In this document: positions 7,257 through 15,907 of the stretch, in pieces
Layout: the number at the start of each line of letters is the position of its first letter
How positions within the stretch are numbered: the stretch's first letter is position 1
Origin: Clostridia bacterium
GTDB lineage: Bacteria > Bacillota > Clostridia > Christensenellales > CAG-138
Direction of reading: 5' to 3'
Assembly: GCA_030526425.1 (NCBI GenBank)
Contig: JAUNCT010000002.1
Span: forward strand, 64,001-128,000
Length of the DNA: 64,000 nucleotides
Translations under genes and position numbers: made by a program
The notes under the pieces: generated by a model
Told to the model about the DNA's origin: nothing
What the model saw: the letters and a program-made list of their open reading frames with translations, nothing else
Databases searched by the model: none

Positions 7257-9113
7257 ATGTTTTTCACCGTGATCCGTCTGTTCGGCGGTCTCGCCATGTT
7301 CCTCTACGGTATGCGCCTCATGGGCGACAACCTGAAGGAAAGCTCCTCCTCGGCGTTCAAAAAGATCATGGGGCGCATCACCTCGAACCCGTTCAAGGCG
7401 TTCCTGCTCGGTATGCTCCTCACGGCGCTCATCCAGTCCTCCAAAGCGACGATCGTCATCACCTCCGGTCTTGTGGCGGCGGGCATCATCACGCTCGATC
7501 AGTCGCTCGGCATCATCGTCGGTTCGAACGTCGGTACGACGGTCACCGGTCAGATCATCCGCCTGCTCGACGTTCAGGCGGACGCCGGCTCGTTCCTGCA
7601 GCTGTTCCAGCCCTCCACGCTCGCGCCCATCGCTTTGATCGCGGGCATCGCGCTGATCATGTTCTGCAAGTTCGAAAAATCGAACTCCTTCGGCGCCATC
7701 GCCATCGGCTTCGGTATCCTGTTCTCGGGTCTCATCTCCATGACGGACGCCGTCAACGGTCTGAAATCGAGCGGCTTCATCGTGACCGCCTTCGAACGCT
7801 TCTCCAACGCGCCCCTGCTGGCGGCCGTCGCCGGCGCGGTCATCGCGTTCATTCTGCAAAGCTCCTCCGCCTCGGTCGGTATCCTGCAGGCCTTTGCGCT
7901 CACGGGGAGCATCACCTTCGACGCCCTGTGGCCCATGCTTTTGGGTATCTACCTCGGTGAGTGCTGCACCACGGCGATCATGTGCGCCATCGGCGCCCGC
8001 GAGGATTCGCGCCGCGTCGGCTTGGTGAACGTGCTGTTCAACATCGCGAAGATCCTGCTCGTGCTCGTCGGCGTGCTCGTCGCCACCAAGACCGGCTGGC
8101 TCGACGGCATCCGTTCCGGCGCGCTCAACTCGGGCGATATCGCGAACACGCACACCGTCTTCAACCTCATCTGCGCGGTGGTCCTGCTGCCGTTCGTGAC
8201 CGGCTTCGCCAAGCTCAGCCGCCGCATCATCAAGGATGCGCCGAAACCGCCCGTCCGCTATCAGGAAGCCATCGACGGTCTGAACCCGGTGTTCTTCACC
8301 TCCCCCGCGCTCGCGTTCAACAGCGTTTACGCGCTGCTCGAAACCATGTACAAGGCGACCTACGCCAACATCACCCGCGCTTTCAACCTGCTGGTCGACT
8401 GGTCGGATGACTGCTTCAAGACCGTCGAAGCGGAGGAAGAAGCCATCGACAACCTGACCGACAACGTTTCGAACTACCTCGTCAAGCTCTCCGGTCACCT
8501 CAAGACCGATCAGGATATGGCGCTGCACAACCACTACAGCCACCTGACGACCCAGTTCGAACGCCTCGGCGACCACGCGATGAACATCGCCGAAGAGGCC
8601 GAGAAGCTCCACAAGGGTGAGATCCGCGTCACCGAAGCGGGCAAAAAGGAACTGGTCGTTCTGCGCGAGCTGCTCCGCGAGACCTTCAGCCACACCAAGC
8701 TCGCCTTCGAAAACATGAGCGAAGACGACGCCGTGTTCATCGAGCCGCTCGAAGAGGTCGCCGACGACATGATCGCCTGCTTCCACGACAACCATCTCGA
8801 CCGCATGCGCAAGGGCGCCTGCACCGTTGCCGCAGACGCCGTTTACCTGAACATCCTCTCGGATGCGGAGCGCATCAGCGATATCTGCTCGAACATCGGC
8901 ATCTCCGTCGTGTCCTGCCTCCACCCCGAGATCAGCGACCGCTCGCACAGCTACATCAAGGCGCTGCATCAGGGCAACGACCCGAAGTTCAACGAGCGCT
9001 ACAGCAACGCGCGCAAGCACTATTTCGACATGCTCGAAACCGCGGACGCCAACTGGAAAGCCCCGGTGCGCGAACTGCCGAACACCGAGCCTGTCTGCTG
9101 CCCCGCGGAATGA
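7257..9113 (+). CDS. Na/Pi-cotransporter family protein with PhoU-like domain
   Basis: 618 aa. The N-terminal 340 residues are membrane-embedded and show the duplicated NPT2/NptA architecture: QSSKATIVITSG near residue 60 with GSNVGTTVTGQ after it, and the second copy LQSSSASVGILQAF near residue 201 with GIYLGECCTTAI. The C-terminal 270 residues are a soluble helical PhoU-like region (HLTTQFERLGDHAMNIAEEAEKL). Members of this family import phosphate with sodium, though some bind other anions. The first motif has Lys where QSSSAT is usual, which could change substrate binding. It has its own promoter and a terminator before the next gene. Confidence 0.85.
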   Translation: MFFTVIRLFGGLAMFLYGMRLMGDNLKESSSSAFKKIMGRITSNPFKAFLLGMLLTALIQSSKATIVITSGLVAAGIITLDQSLGIIVGSNVGTTVTGQIIRLLDVQADAGSFLQLFQPSTLAPIALIAGIALIMFCKFEKSNSFGAIAIGFGILFSGLISMTDAVNGLKSSGFIVTAFERFSNAPLLAAVAGAVIAFILQSSSASVGILQAFALTGSITFDALWPMLLGIYLGECCTTAIMCAIGAREDSRRVGLVNVLFNIAKILLVLVGVLVATKTGWLDGIRSGALNSGDIANTHTVFNLICAVVLLPFVTGFAKLSRRIIKDAPKPPVRYQEAIDGLNPVFFTSPALAFNSVYALLETMYKATYANITRAFNLLVDWSDDCFKTVEAEEEAIDNLTDNVSNYLVKLSGHLKTDQDMALHNHYSHLTTQFERLGDHAMNIAEEAEKLHKGEIRVTEAGKKELVVLRELLRETFSHTKLAFENMSEDDAVFIEPLEEVADDMIACFHDNHLDRMRKGACTVAADAVYLNILSDAERISDICSNIGISVVSCLHPEISDRSHSYIKALHQGNDPKFNERYSNARKHYFDMLETADANWKAPVRELPNTEPVCCPAE

Positions 9114-9134
9114 CCCGCGCCGAAACCAACGACA

Positions 9135-9158
9135 AAGCCGCCCCTCGGAGGGCGGCTT
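9135..9158 (+). terminator. Terminator after the Na/Pi-cotransporter family gene
   Basis: AAGCCGCCC and GGGCGGCTT arms around a 6-base loop, followed by CTTTAT. The next gene's ribosome binding site follows at once, so some readthrough into it is likely. Confidence 0.75.
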
Positions 9159-9176
9159 CTTTATGAAAGGGACCTC

Positions 9177-10052
9177 ATGGAACAATCCGAACGCCCGCGC
9201 CCGTTCGTGCGGGAACGCATGCGCATCTGTGCCTTCGACCTCGACGGAACACTGCTGAACGGCAGCGAACCCATCCGACCCGCCGTCCGCGACGCGCTGA
9301 AACGGCTTTCCGCCTCCGGCAGGCTCGTCGTTGCGGCCTCCGGGCGCAACGCCACGCAGATCGAACCCGGGCTCGCTTCCCTCTTCCGCGCGATCGTCGG
9401 CTCGAACGGCGCTTTCATCCTCGACCCGGCAACGGGCAAGACCTCGTATTCCGCCCCGATGGACCGCACAACGGTGCTCCGCGTGCTCACGCTGTTGCAG
9501 CCCTTCCGCGCCGCCGTATTCGTGCAGCAGGGGCACACGATGATCTCGCCCTTCGCCACGCTCCCCTGCATCCTGCGTGAGGTCAAACCGGGGCGCCGCG
9601 TCCTCGCCGACGCCGCCGAACGGCTGAAGGTGTTCTACGGCAAGTCCAAGCTCTGCCGTTCCACCGCGCGGCGCGTCGAAACCGATACCGATCCGTTTTA
9701 CAAGCTGCAGGTGTTCTTCCCCGATCCCCGGGTCGCAGCGGACGCCGCAAAGTCCCTCGCCGCACTGCCGCTGACGGTGCTCCTCATGGCGGACGGCACG
9801 CTCGAGATCACCGCCGCCGGCGTTTCGAAAGCGAACGCGCTGAAGACCCTGTCGGAATCCCTCGGGTTGACGGAAGCGAACATCACCGCCTTCGGCGACA
9901 GCCGCAACGACGCCGAAATGCTCACCCGCGCGGGGCACGCCGTCGTCATGGGCAACGGTACGGACGAGGTCAAAGCGCTCGCCGATACCATCGCCCCGCC
10001 CGTGTGGGAGGACGGCGTCGCCGTTGCCGTCGACCGGCTGTTCTTCGCCTGA
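9177..10052 (+). CDS. HAD-superfamily phosphatase, Cof/YidA type
   Basis: 291 aa. Motif I FDLDGTLL (about residues 18-25), motif II ASGR, the motif III lysine further on, and motif IV AFGDSRNDAEML near 240 with GNGTDEVKALAD are those of type IIB HAD phosphatases (Cof family), which dephosphorylate sugar phosphates, flavin or pyridoxal intermediates. The substrate cannot be predicted. Translation starts behind AAAGGGA. The first 15 residues are an Arg/Glu-rich tail not usual in the family; an internal ATG at RMRICAFDL could be the true start. It ends 25 bp before a shared terminator facing the MATE gene. Confidence 0.85.
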   Translation: MEQSERPRPFVRERMRICAFDLDGTLLNGSEPIRPAVRDALKRLSASGRLVVAASGRNATQIEPGLASLFRAIVGSNGAFILDPATGKTSYSAPMDRTTVLRVLTLLQPFRAAVFVQQGHTMISPFATLPCILREVKPGRRVLADAAERLKVFYGKSKLCRSTARRVETDTDPFYKLQVFFPDPRVAADAAKSLAALPLTVLLMADGTLEITAAGVSKANALKTLSESLGLTEANITAFGDSRNDAEMLTRAGHAVVMGNGTDEVKALADTIAPPVWEDGVAVAVDRLFFA

Positions 10053-10076
10053 ATCCGATATCCGCTGTGTGCATGC

Positions 10077-10109
10077 AAAAACGCGATCCCGTTGCGGGAC
10101 CGCGTTTTT
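10077..10109. terminator. Shared terminator between convergent genes
   Basis: AAAAACGCG and CGCGTTTTT arms with an inner TCCC/GGGA stem and one mismatch. It serves the HAD gene on the plus strand and the MATE gene on the minus strand. Confidence 0.88.
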
Positions 10110-10125
10110 CTTTCGTTTCCGGGCT

Positions 10126-11478
10126 TCAGCCGATCCTTTGGATCCACTTGCCGCTTCTGAGGCGAAACACGCAGCTGAGCGCCTTCAGCAGGTAATCGGA
10201 GCGCAGCGCGAGGTAGATCAGGAACGGCGACAGCCCCCAGTACAAACCGCACAGCGCGCCGAGCGGCAGCGCGCAGCACCACAGCGTGACGATCTCCACG
10301 ACGAGCACGAACTTCGTGTCGCCCCCCGCGCGGAGGACTCCCTTGGTCAGCGATCCCTGCAGGGTGAACAGCGGCATCGTCAGGGCGACCCCGTACATCA
10401 GCTGCCGGGCGATGCCTTGGGTCTCCTCGGTCACGTTGTACAGCCCGGTCACCGCGGGGCAGATCAACAGCAAAAGCACACCCGCAAGCACGCCCGCGCC
10501 GACCGAGAGGAACGCAAACGTCGTGCCGACCTTCTTACCCTCTTCGATGCCCTTCTCGCCGATGGTGTTCCCCGTAAACGCCGCGCTCGCATTCGTGAGC
10601 CCCATGGCAAACACATTGCACAGCCGCATCACCGGGCTGACGATCGAATTCGCCGCCACGAACGGCGTCCCGATATGCCCCATGATCATCGCAAGCACGT
10701 TCTGCCCGACGACCAGCGCGAGGTCCGAAAACACGACCGCCGTACCGAACCGCATGAACCGGCCCCACTCCTCGCCCGGCGGTTCGAGCAGATCCCGCAG
10801 GCGGATGGCGATCCGCTGTTCGCGGCGGAAGTAGTAGAAGCCGATGATCGCCGCTTCGGTCACACGCGCCAATACCGTGCCGAGCGCCGCACCCGCGATC
10901 TCCATGCGGGGCGCGCCGAGCTTGCCGAAGATGAACACCCAGTTGAAAAAGATGTTCACGAAGAAGCTCACGCACGAGGCGATGAACGGCACGCGCACAT
11001 CCTTCATCGAGCGCAACGACAGCGTCATCACGAGCGTCACGCCGTGCAGAAAAAAGCCCGACAGCGACCAGAGCAGATACGTCCTGCCCTTGGCGATGAC
11101 CTCGGGGTCCTTTGTGTAAAAGCGCATGATGCCCGCGGGCGCCATCGCCGCCAACACCGTGAACAGCACCACCGCCGCAAGGCAGATGCGGAACATGATG
11201 CTCACCACGCGCTTGATGCGCGCCTTGTCGCGCATGCCCCAGTACTGCCCGATGAGTACGCCCGCGCCGCCGCCGATGCCCATATGCAGGATATGGAAAA
11301 TATCGATATAGCTGTTGGCGAGGCTCGAAGCGGAGATCTGCGTTTCCCCGAAGGAGCCGAGCATCACGGTATCCATGATATTGACGCCGATGGTGATCAT
11401 CGACTGCAGCACGATCGGCAGCGCCATCACCAGTACGCTTTTGTAAAAGCCCCGGTCCTTTACGATCAAATCCTTCAT
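10126..11478 (-). CDS. MATE-family multidrug/metabolite exporter
   Basis: 450 aa with about 12 hydrophobic segments arranged as two halves of six, the MATE fold. N-terminal VLQSMITIGVNIMDTVMLGSFGETQISASSLAN and the mid-protein repeat FSDLALVVGQNVLAMIMGHIGTPFVAANSIVSP are the duplicated MATE signature. These pumps export drugs or cytotoxic metabolites with a Na or H gradient. The start has GGGAGAAGG close to the ATG. It lies downstream of aroC on the same strand but a strong terminator separates them, so co-transcription is limited. A role in exporting the product of the chorismate cluster is possible but only suggested by position. Confidence 0.9.
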   Translation of the reverse strand: MKDLIVKDRGFYKSVLVMALPIVLQSMITIGVNIMDTVMLGSFGETQISASSLANSYIDIFHILHMGIGGGAGVLIGQYWGMRDKARIKRVVSIMFRICLAAVVLFTVLAAMAPAGIMRFYTKDPEVIAKGRTYLLWSLSGFFLHGVTLVMTLSLRSMKDVRVPFIASCVSFFVNIFFNWVFIFGKLGAPRMEIAGAALGTVLARVTEAAIIGFYYFRREQRIAIRLRDLLEPPGEEWGRFMRFGTAVVFSDLALVVGQNVLAMIMGHIGTPFVAANSIVSPVMRLCNVFAMGLTNASAAFTGNTIGEKGIEEGKKVGTTFAFLSVGAGVLAGVLLLLICPAVTGLYNVTEETQGIARQLMYGVALTMPLFTLQGSLTKGVLRAGGDTKFVLVVEIVTLWCCALPLGALCGLYWGLSPFLIYLALRSDYLLKALSCVFRLRSGKWIQRIG

Positions 11479-11493
11479 ACCTTCTCCCGCAAA

Positions 11494-11525
11494 AATACCG
11501 CCCGCGTTTCGTTGCGGGCGGTATT
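11494..11525 (-). terminator. Terminator of the aroC transcript
   Basis: Twelve-base arms AATACCGCCCGC and its complement around an 8-base loop, followed by TTTTGCGGG on the minus strand. The MATE start lies only 16 bp beyond. Confidence 0.85.
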
Positions 11526-11547
11526 CCGTTCTCTGCCGTGTTTCGGC

Positions 11548-12729
11548 TTACATTCTGTCGTAGATCTCGTCGAGGTCTTCCATCGCGCGGTAGCCCTTGA
11601 ACTGCATCATCGCGTCGACGATCGCAATGCGGACCATCGCTTCCGCAACGGGGTAGATACGCGGCAGCAGCGAAGCGTCGCGGCGGGTGATGGGCGCCAG
11701 TTCGACGTCCTTTCCGCCCTCGCGCACATCGATGGTGCGCTGCACGACGTCCACCGTGGGGGTGGGCTTGACCGCCATGCGGACGCGGATCTCATCGCCG
11801 TTCGAAATGCCGCCGAGGAAGCCGCCTGCGTTGTTCGAGTAGAACTTGACGCGGCCGGTCTCCTTATCCCAGTACATCTCGTCGTTGCACTCGGAACCGA
11901 CCATGTTTGCAACGCCGAAGCCCGCGCCGAACTCAACGCCCTTGACGGCGCCGATGCTCATGATGCCGTGCGCGATGACCGCCTCGAGCTTGTCGAAAAC
12001 GGGTTCGCCGAGTCCCGCCGGGACGCCGCGGACGATCAGCTCGACCACGCCGCCACAGGTCTCACCGGTCTCGCGGACTTTGAGGATATCCTCCTCCATG
12101 AGCTTTGCCGCCTCGAGGTCGGGGCAGTTGATGTTGTTCTTGCGGTAGTTCGCCTTCGCGGTCTCGTAATCGATGGGCTTGGCCTTGATGCCGTGGCTCT
12201 CAACGGTATACGCGATGACGTCGATACCGTACTTGTCGAGGATCGCCTTTGCGACCGCACCGCCCGCCACGCGGCCGACGGTCTCACGGCCGGATGCACG
12301 GCCCGCGCCGACCCAGTCGGCATACTGACCGTATTTCTTCATGAAGGTGTATTCGGCATGACCCGGACGCGCCTGCGTCGCGTAGTCATGGTACTGACCG
12401 ACGTGGATGTCCTCGATATCGTTGTTCGGGACCAGAATGCCGATCGGTGCGCCGGTGGACAGCTGGTTCTCCATCACGCCGGAGAAGACATAGACCTTGT
12501 CCTTCTCCTTACGCGGGCTGTCGAGCTTCGACTGACCGGGCTTGCGCTTGTCGAGTTCCTTCTGGATGTCTTCCGCGGTGATCTTGATGCCCGCGGGGCA
12601 GCCGTCCACGACCGTGATCAGACCGCCGTACAGCTCCTTCGGGATATCGGGGGTCTTGCGGAAGCAGCCGGAATAGCTCTCGCCCGTCGTCGTGACACGG
12701 AAAAGTTTGCCGAAAGTGTTACCGTTCAT
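11548..12729 (-). CDS. aroC: Chorismate synthase
   Basis: 393 aa. Converts EPSP to chorismate, the last shikimate step, using reduced FMN. Clear family motifs: GNTFGKLFRVTTTGESYSG at the start, RPGHAEYTFMKKYG and GAGRASGRETVGRVAGGA (signature 2), and the closing RRDASLLPRIYPVAEAMV. The ATG at 12729 has AAGGAG 12 bases upstream, a little far but acceptable. It has its own promoter and terminator, yet lies directly downstream of TrpG- and TrpE-like genes and an isochorismate-synthase-like gene, all of which use its product. No other shikimate gene is in the window. Confidence 0.95.
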   Translation of the reverse strand: MNGNTFGKLFRVTTTGESYSGCFRKTPDIPKELYGGLITVVDGCPAGIKITAEDIQKELDKRKPGQSKLDSPRKEKDKVYVFSGVMENQLSTGAPIGILVPNNDIEDIHVGQYHDYATQARPGHAEYTFMKKYGQYADWVGAGRASGRETVGRVAGGAVAKAILDKYGIDVIAYTVESHGIKAKPIDYETAKANYRKNNINCPDLEAAKLMEEDILKVRETGETCGGVVELIVRGVPAGLGEPVFDKLEAVIAHGIMSIGAVKGVEFGAGFGVANMVGSECNDEMYWDKETGRVKFYSNNAGGFLGGISNGDEIRVRMAVKPTPTVDVVQRTIDVREGGKDVELAPITRRDASLLPRIYPVAEAMVRIAIVDAMMQFKGYRAMEDLDEIYDRM

Positions 12730-12788
12730 TGGTTATATACGCTCCTTATCGATAGTAATCGCGATCATCTGAATTTTGGATCGTTTCC

Positions 12789-12817
12789 ATTATATCATAT
12801 ATTATTTTCGTTGAAAA
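12789..12817 (-). promoter_or_regulatory. aroC promoter
   Basis: Perfect -10 TATAAT (12794-12789) with weak -35 candidates TTTCAA or TTTTCA at 16-17 bases. The bases around and after the -10 resemble those of the oppA promoter (TATAATGGAAA in both). Confidence 0.65.
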
Positions 12818-12867
12818 GCCCCAAGTATCGTCACCATATCCGAACGCTATCGTATTTCGCATTGCGT

Positions 12868-13446
12868 TCAGACTTTCGGCGGTACGATCTTCAGAAAATT
12901 CGCCATGATCTCCTTGCCGTATTCCGAAAGGAATGACTCCGGATGGAACTCCGTTCCGTACAGCATAAGCGCATCGTTTCCGACGCCTGCGGGAACCCCG
13001 TCGCACCATGCGATCGGCTTCAGCTGCTGCGGGATGTTTTTCTCCGATACCGTTTCCGAATGATAGAATCCCGCCGATATCGTTTCCGGCAGTCCGCGGA
13101 ACAGCGGGCTCGCGGTATCCAAAGACACCGTTTGCCGTTTCCCTTGGGCGATCGTTTCCATCGGTTCGCTCTGCCCGCCGAACGCCGCGCAGATCATGCG
13201 GTAACCGAGGCACACGCCGAGAACGGGGATCTTTCCGCAGAACCGGCGGATCGCTTCCGGTCCGACGCCCGCATTCTCGGGTTTGCAGGAACCTCCCGAG
13301 ATGATGATGTGCGAGGGAGCCATGCGTTCGATCTCATCCACTCCGATCCGGTCGTTCCGCGCGATGCGGATGTCCGGATCCGTCAGCCCCGCCAGTTGGT
13401 ACAGGTTGTTCGCGCACCCGTCGTAGTTGTCGATGATCAGTATCAT
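12868..13446 (-). CDS. TrpG/PabA-like glutamine amidotransferase (divergent)
   Basis: 192 aa class I glutamine amidotransferase that should release ammonia from glutamine for the partner synthase. The catalytic triad is complete: Cys79 in GVCLGYR, His168 and Glu170 in GTEFHPES. It departs from ordinary TrpG/PabA in two conserved places: GVCLGHQ reads GVCLGYR, and the oxyanion strand SPGPG reads SGGSC. N-terminal IIDNYDGCANNL also differs from NYDSFTYNL. The start overlaps the TrpE-like stop as ATGA, and GGGAGG precedes it, so the two subunits are coupled as in anthranilate or aminodeoxychorismate synthases. Product identity is uncertain. Confidence 0.85.
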   Translation of the reverse strand: MILIIDNYDGCANNLYQLAGLTDPDIRIARNDRIGVDEIERMAPSHIIISGGSCKPENAGVGPEAIRRFCGKIPVLGVCLGYRMICAAFGGQSEPMETIAQGKRQTVSLDTASPLFRGLPETISAGFYHSETVSEKNIPQQLKPIAWCDGVPAGVGNDALMLYGTEFHPESFLSEYGKEIMANFLKIVPPKV

Positions 13447-14921
13447 TCCGCAGCCTCCCGGGAATGTTCCACGGCTTTCAAAACCGCATCCGCTTTGAAC
13501 AGGACCTCGTTGTATTCCTCGTCCGCATCGCTGTCGATGGTGATACCGCCGCCCGCACGGACGATGACCTTGCCGTTTTTCATGAACGCCGAACGGATAA
13601 ACACGAAGAAGTCCGCATCTCCGTCCATGCCGATCATACCGACTGCGGAGCCGTACAACCCGCGGCGGTCTCCTTCGATCTCGTTGATGACCTCACAGGC
13701 GCGGATCTTCGGGGCGCCCGACACCGCGCCGGAGGGGACGATCGCGTCGATCACATCCAGCGCGGTCATCTCGGGTTTCAGTTTTCCCGTGATCGTGGAG
13801 CCCAGGGACATCACGCGGGAAGTCCGCACGATGTTCAGGTATCCGCTCACTTCGACCGAACCGATTTCCGATACGAAACCGAATTCGTTCCGCGAATCGT
13901 CGACCAGCATGTTGTGCTCATCCACCGATTTCGGGTCGCAGCGCAACGCTTCTGCCTTTGCCGCATCCTCTTCGGGCGTCTTTCCGCGTGCGACGGTCCC
14001 CGCCAGACGCTCGGTCATCACGATGCCGTTGCGGAGATACGCGATCGGTTCCGGCGAAGCCATCGCGGCCTGTACGTCGTCCGTTTTGAAATAGCACATA
14101 TGCCGCGTCGGATCCGTTGCGCACAGCCGCGCGTAGGTATCCACGAGGTTTCCCTCGGCACAGACAGTCTTACCGTTGGACAAAACGATCTGCGCGACAT
14201 CGCCGCGTTGGATATACTCCTTTGCCGCCGCCACCATCCGCGCGTGCGCATCCCTGTCGTAAAGCGGTTCCGTTTCGCCCTTCAGGCGGATGCGGAAATT
14301 TTCCTCTTGCGGTTCCGGTCCCGTGAGCAATGCCTGCATCGTGTTCAAGTCGGCTTCCGCACGCACCGCAGCGTTCTCATCCGCAGCAGGGACATTGCAG
14401 ATGCAGTGGACCATGTTCTTTTCCCGGTCGAACGCAAACACCTTGTCAAAAAACATCAGGTGAAAATCCCTGTAGTTTTCGCTGTTCTCCGCAACGAATG
14501 TGCAGGTCGGCTCGATCAGGCTGATGTATTCATAGGAAAAGTAACCGGCATAACCGCCCCGGAACGGGGGCGTCTCCGGGTCCGCCGATTTGGGTTGCGT
14601 GTTTTCCGCAAGCTCGCGCCGCAGATACCGTACCGGGTCTTCGTTCACACAAACGAACTCCCCGTTGCCGGTCCGCACACGCAGTTGTCCGCCCTCCGAA
14701 ACGATTTCCCGCCGGGGCGCGTAACAGATCACCGACCAGCGGTTCCACACGCTCTTTCCGTCCGCGTCCGTCGGGCACTTTTCGAGCACGAACACCCGGT
14801 CGTCCGCAGTCATCGCCCTTTTGAGCACCGCGAGCGGCGTCAGCCCGCCTGCGGGAACGCGTCGTTCCGCCACGGCGTACTTGAAACCGTTCTCCGCGGT
14901 CCTTGTTTCTTTTGCTTCCAT
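13443..14921 (-). CDS. TrpE-like chorismate-binding synthase subunit
   Basis: 492 aa. MST-family enzyme with the ammonia-type Gln at residue 244 (DVAQIVLS) and an Ala in RLAGT (PIAGT in TrpE, PIKGT in PabB), so it most resembles anthranilate synthase component I. Mg-binding regions KSVDEHNMLVDDSRNEFG and DADEEYNEV are present, as is PSGAVSGAPKIRA. It is divergent: the tryptophan-feedback motif LLES reads VLEK, PIAGTR reads RLAGTV, and QAGAGI reads RAGGGI. The upstream frame is open, but GGAGGTGA sits 10 bases before the ATG at 14921. It lies 26 bp after an ABC ATPase gene and overlaps the amidotransferase. No trpDCFBA genes are near. Confidence 0.85.
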   Translation of the reverse strand: MEAKETRTAENGFKYAVAERRVPAGGLTPLAVLKRAMTADDRVFVLEKCPTDADGKSVWNRWSVICYAPRREIVSEGGQLRVRTGNGEFVCVNEDPVRYLRRELAENTQPKSADPETPPFRGGYAGYFSYEYISLIEPTCTFVAENSENYRDFHLMFFDKVFAFDREKNMVHCICNVPAADENAAVRAEADLNTMQALLTGPEPQEENFRIRLKGETEPLYDRDAHARMVAAAKEYIQRGDVAQIVLSNGKTVCAEGNLVDTYARLCATDPTRHMCYFKTDDVQAAMASPEPIAYLRNGIVMTERLAGTVARGKTPEEDAAKAEALRCDPKSVDEHNMLVDDSRNEFGFVSEIGSVEVSGYLNIVRTSRVMSLGSTITGKLKPEMTALDVIDAIVPSGAVSGAPKIRACEVINEIEGDRRGLYGSAVGMIGMDGDADFFVFIRSAFMKNGKVIVRAGGGITIDSDADEEYNEVLFKADAVLKAVEHSREAAE

Positions 14922-14947
14922 AGCTCGGTTTTCACCTCCGCCCGCCG

Positions 14948-15907
14948 TCACAGCCCGTTGATCTCATCGACGAAATGGCACCGCACGAAATGTCCGGGCA
15001 GGACCTCGCGGATCTCGGGATCGCGCGCAAAGCACTCGGGCTTCGCGTACATGCAGCGCGCCGCGAAACGGCAGCCGGGCTTCGGGTCGATCGGGCTCGT
15101 CAATTCGCCCTTCAGACGGATACGGTCCCGTTTGTGGTCGATATCCGGAACGGGTACCGCGCTGATCAGCGCCTTCGTGTAAGGATGCAGGCGGTTTTTG
15201 AACAGTTCTTCGGACGGCGCTTTTTCCACCATCTGTCCGAGGTACATCACGAGGATATCGTTGGAAATGTATTTGACGACGGAAAGATCGTGCGTGATGA
15301 AAATGTAGGTCAACCCCATCTGCTCCTGGATATCCAGCATCAGATTCAGGACCTGCGCCTGAATGGAAACATCGAGCGCGGATACCGGTTCGTCGCACAC
15401 GACGAACTTCGGGTTGAGGACCAGCGCGCGGGCGATGCCGATGCGCTGTCTTCTGCCGCCGTCGAGCTCGTGGGGGTAGCTGTTGACGAAACGTTCCGCA
15501 AGACCGACGGTGTCCATCATTTCACCGACGCGTTTTTCGATCTCCGCCTTGGAATATCCGCCGGCGATCTGCATCGGTTCCGCGATGGTCTGGTAAACCG
15601 TCATCCGCGGATTCAGGCTGGAAAAGGGATCCTGAAAAACCATCTGCATCTCTTTGCGGAGTGCGGAAAGCTTCTTGCGGTCCACATTGGTGATATCTTC
15701 GCCCTTGTAGAGGATCCGCCCGCCGGTGTTGTCGAGCAGGTGGAGGATCACCCTGCCGAGGGTCGACTTGCCGCAGCCGGATTCGCCGACCACGCCAAGC
15801 GTCTTTCCCTCTTCGATCGCAAAATCGACACCGTCCACCGCATGCAAGGTCCCCGCGCCGACTTTGAAATATTTTTTCAGGTCTTTGACCTCAAGGATCG
15901 TGCTCAT
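14948..15907 (-). CDS. oppF: Oligopeptide-type ABC transporter ATPase (OppF/DppF)
   Basis: 319 aa cytoplasmic ATPase that powers the OppBC channel. Walker A GESGCGKST, Q-loop MVFQDPFSSLNPRMTV, Walker B VVCDEPVSALDVSIQ and H-loop ITHDLSVVKYI are normal. The ABC signature is unusual: LSGGQRQR reads LDGGRRQR. The C-terminal region has the peptide-transporter zinc/FeS-like cysteines (CRFAARCMYAKPEC). The start at 15907 overlaps the OppD stop as ATGA; the open frame further upstream is not coding. It is followed by the TrpE-like gene with no terminator between, which ties transporter and synthase into one transcript. Confidence 0.88.
   Translation of the reverse strand: MSTILEVKDLKKYFKVGAGTLHAVDGVDFAIEEGKTLGVVGESGCGKSTLGRVILHLLDNTGGRILYKGEDITNVDRKKLSALRKEMQMVFQDPFSSLNPRMTVYQTIAEPMQIAGGYSKAEIEKRVGEMMDTVGLAERFVNSYPHELDGGRRQRIGIARALVLNPKFVVCDEPVSALDVSIQAQVLNLMLDIQEQMGLTYIFITHDLSVVKYISNDILVMYLGQMVEKAPSEELFKNRLHPYTKALISAVPVPDIDHKRDRIRLKGELTSPIDPKPGCRFAARCMYAKPECFARDPEIREVLPGHFVRCHFVDEINGL

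Noticed and set aside
7185..9938. A 917-codon open frame opposite the Na/Pi-cotransporter and HAD genes, and similar long antisense frames at 26861-29539, 46726-49380, 51794-54262 and 5063-7060.
   Set aside because: They mirror well-recognised genes, start without ribosome binding sites, and their translations are rich in Arg, Gly, Asp and His with no family features, as expected from the complement of GC-rich codons.
11548..14921. Treating the TrpE/TrpG pair plus aroC as an ordinary tryptophan operon.
   Set aside because: The other trp genes are missing, the motifs are altered, and the pair follows a transporter and belongs with an isochorismate-type enzyme.
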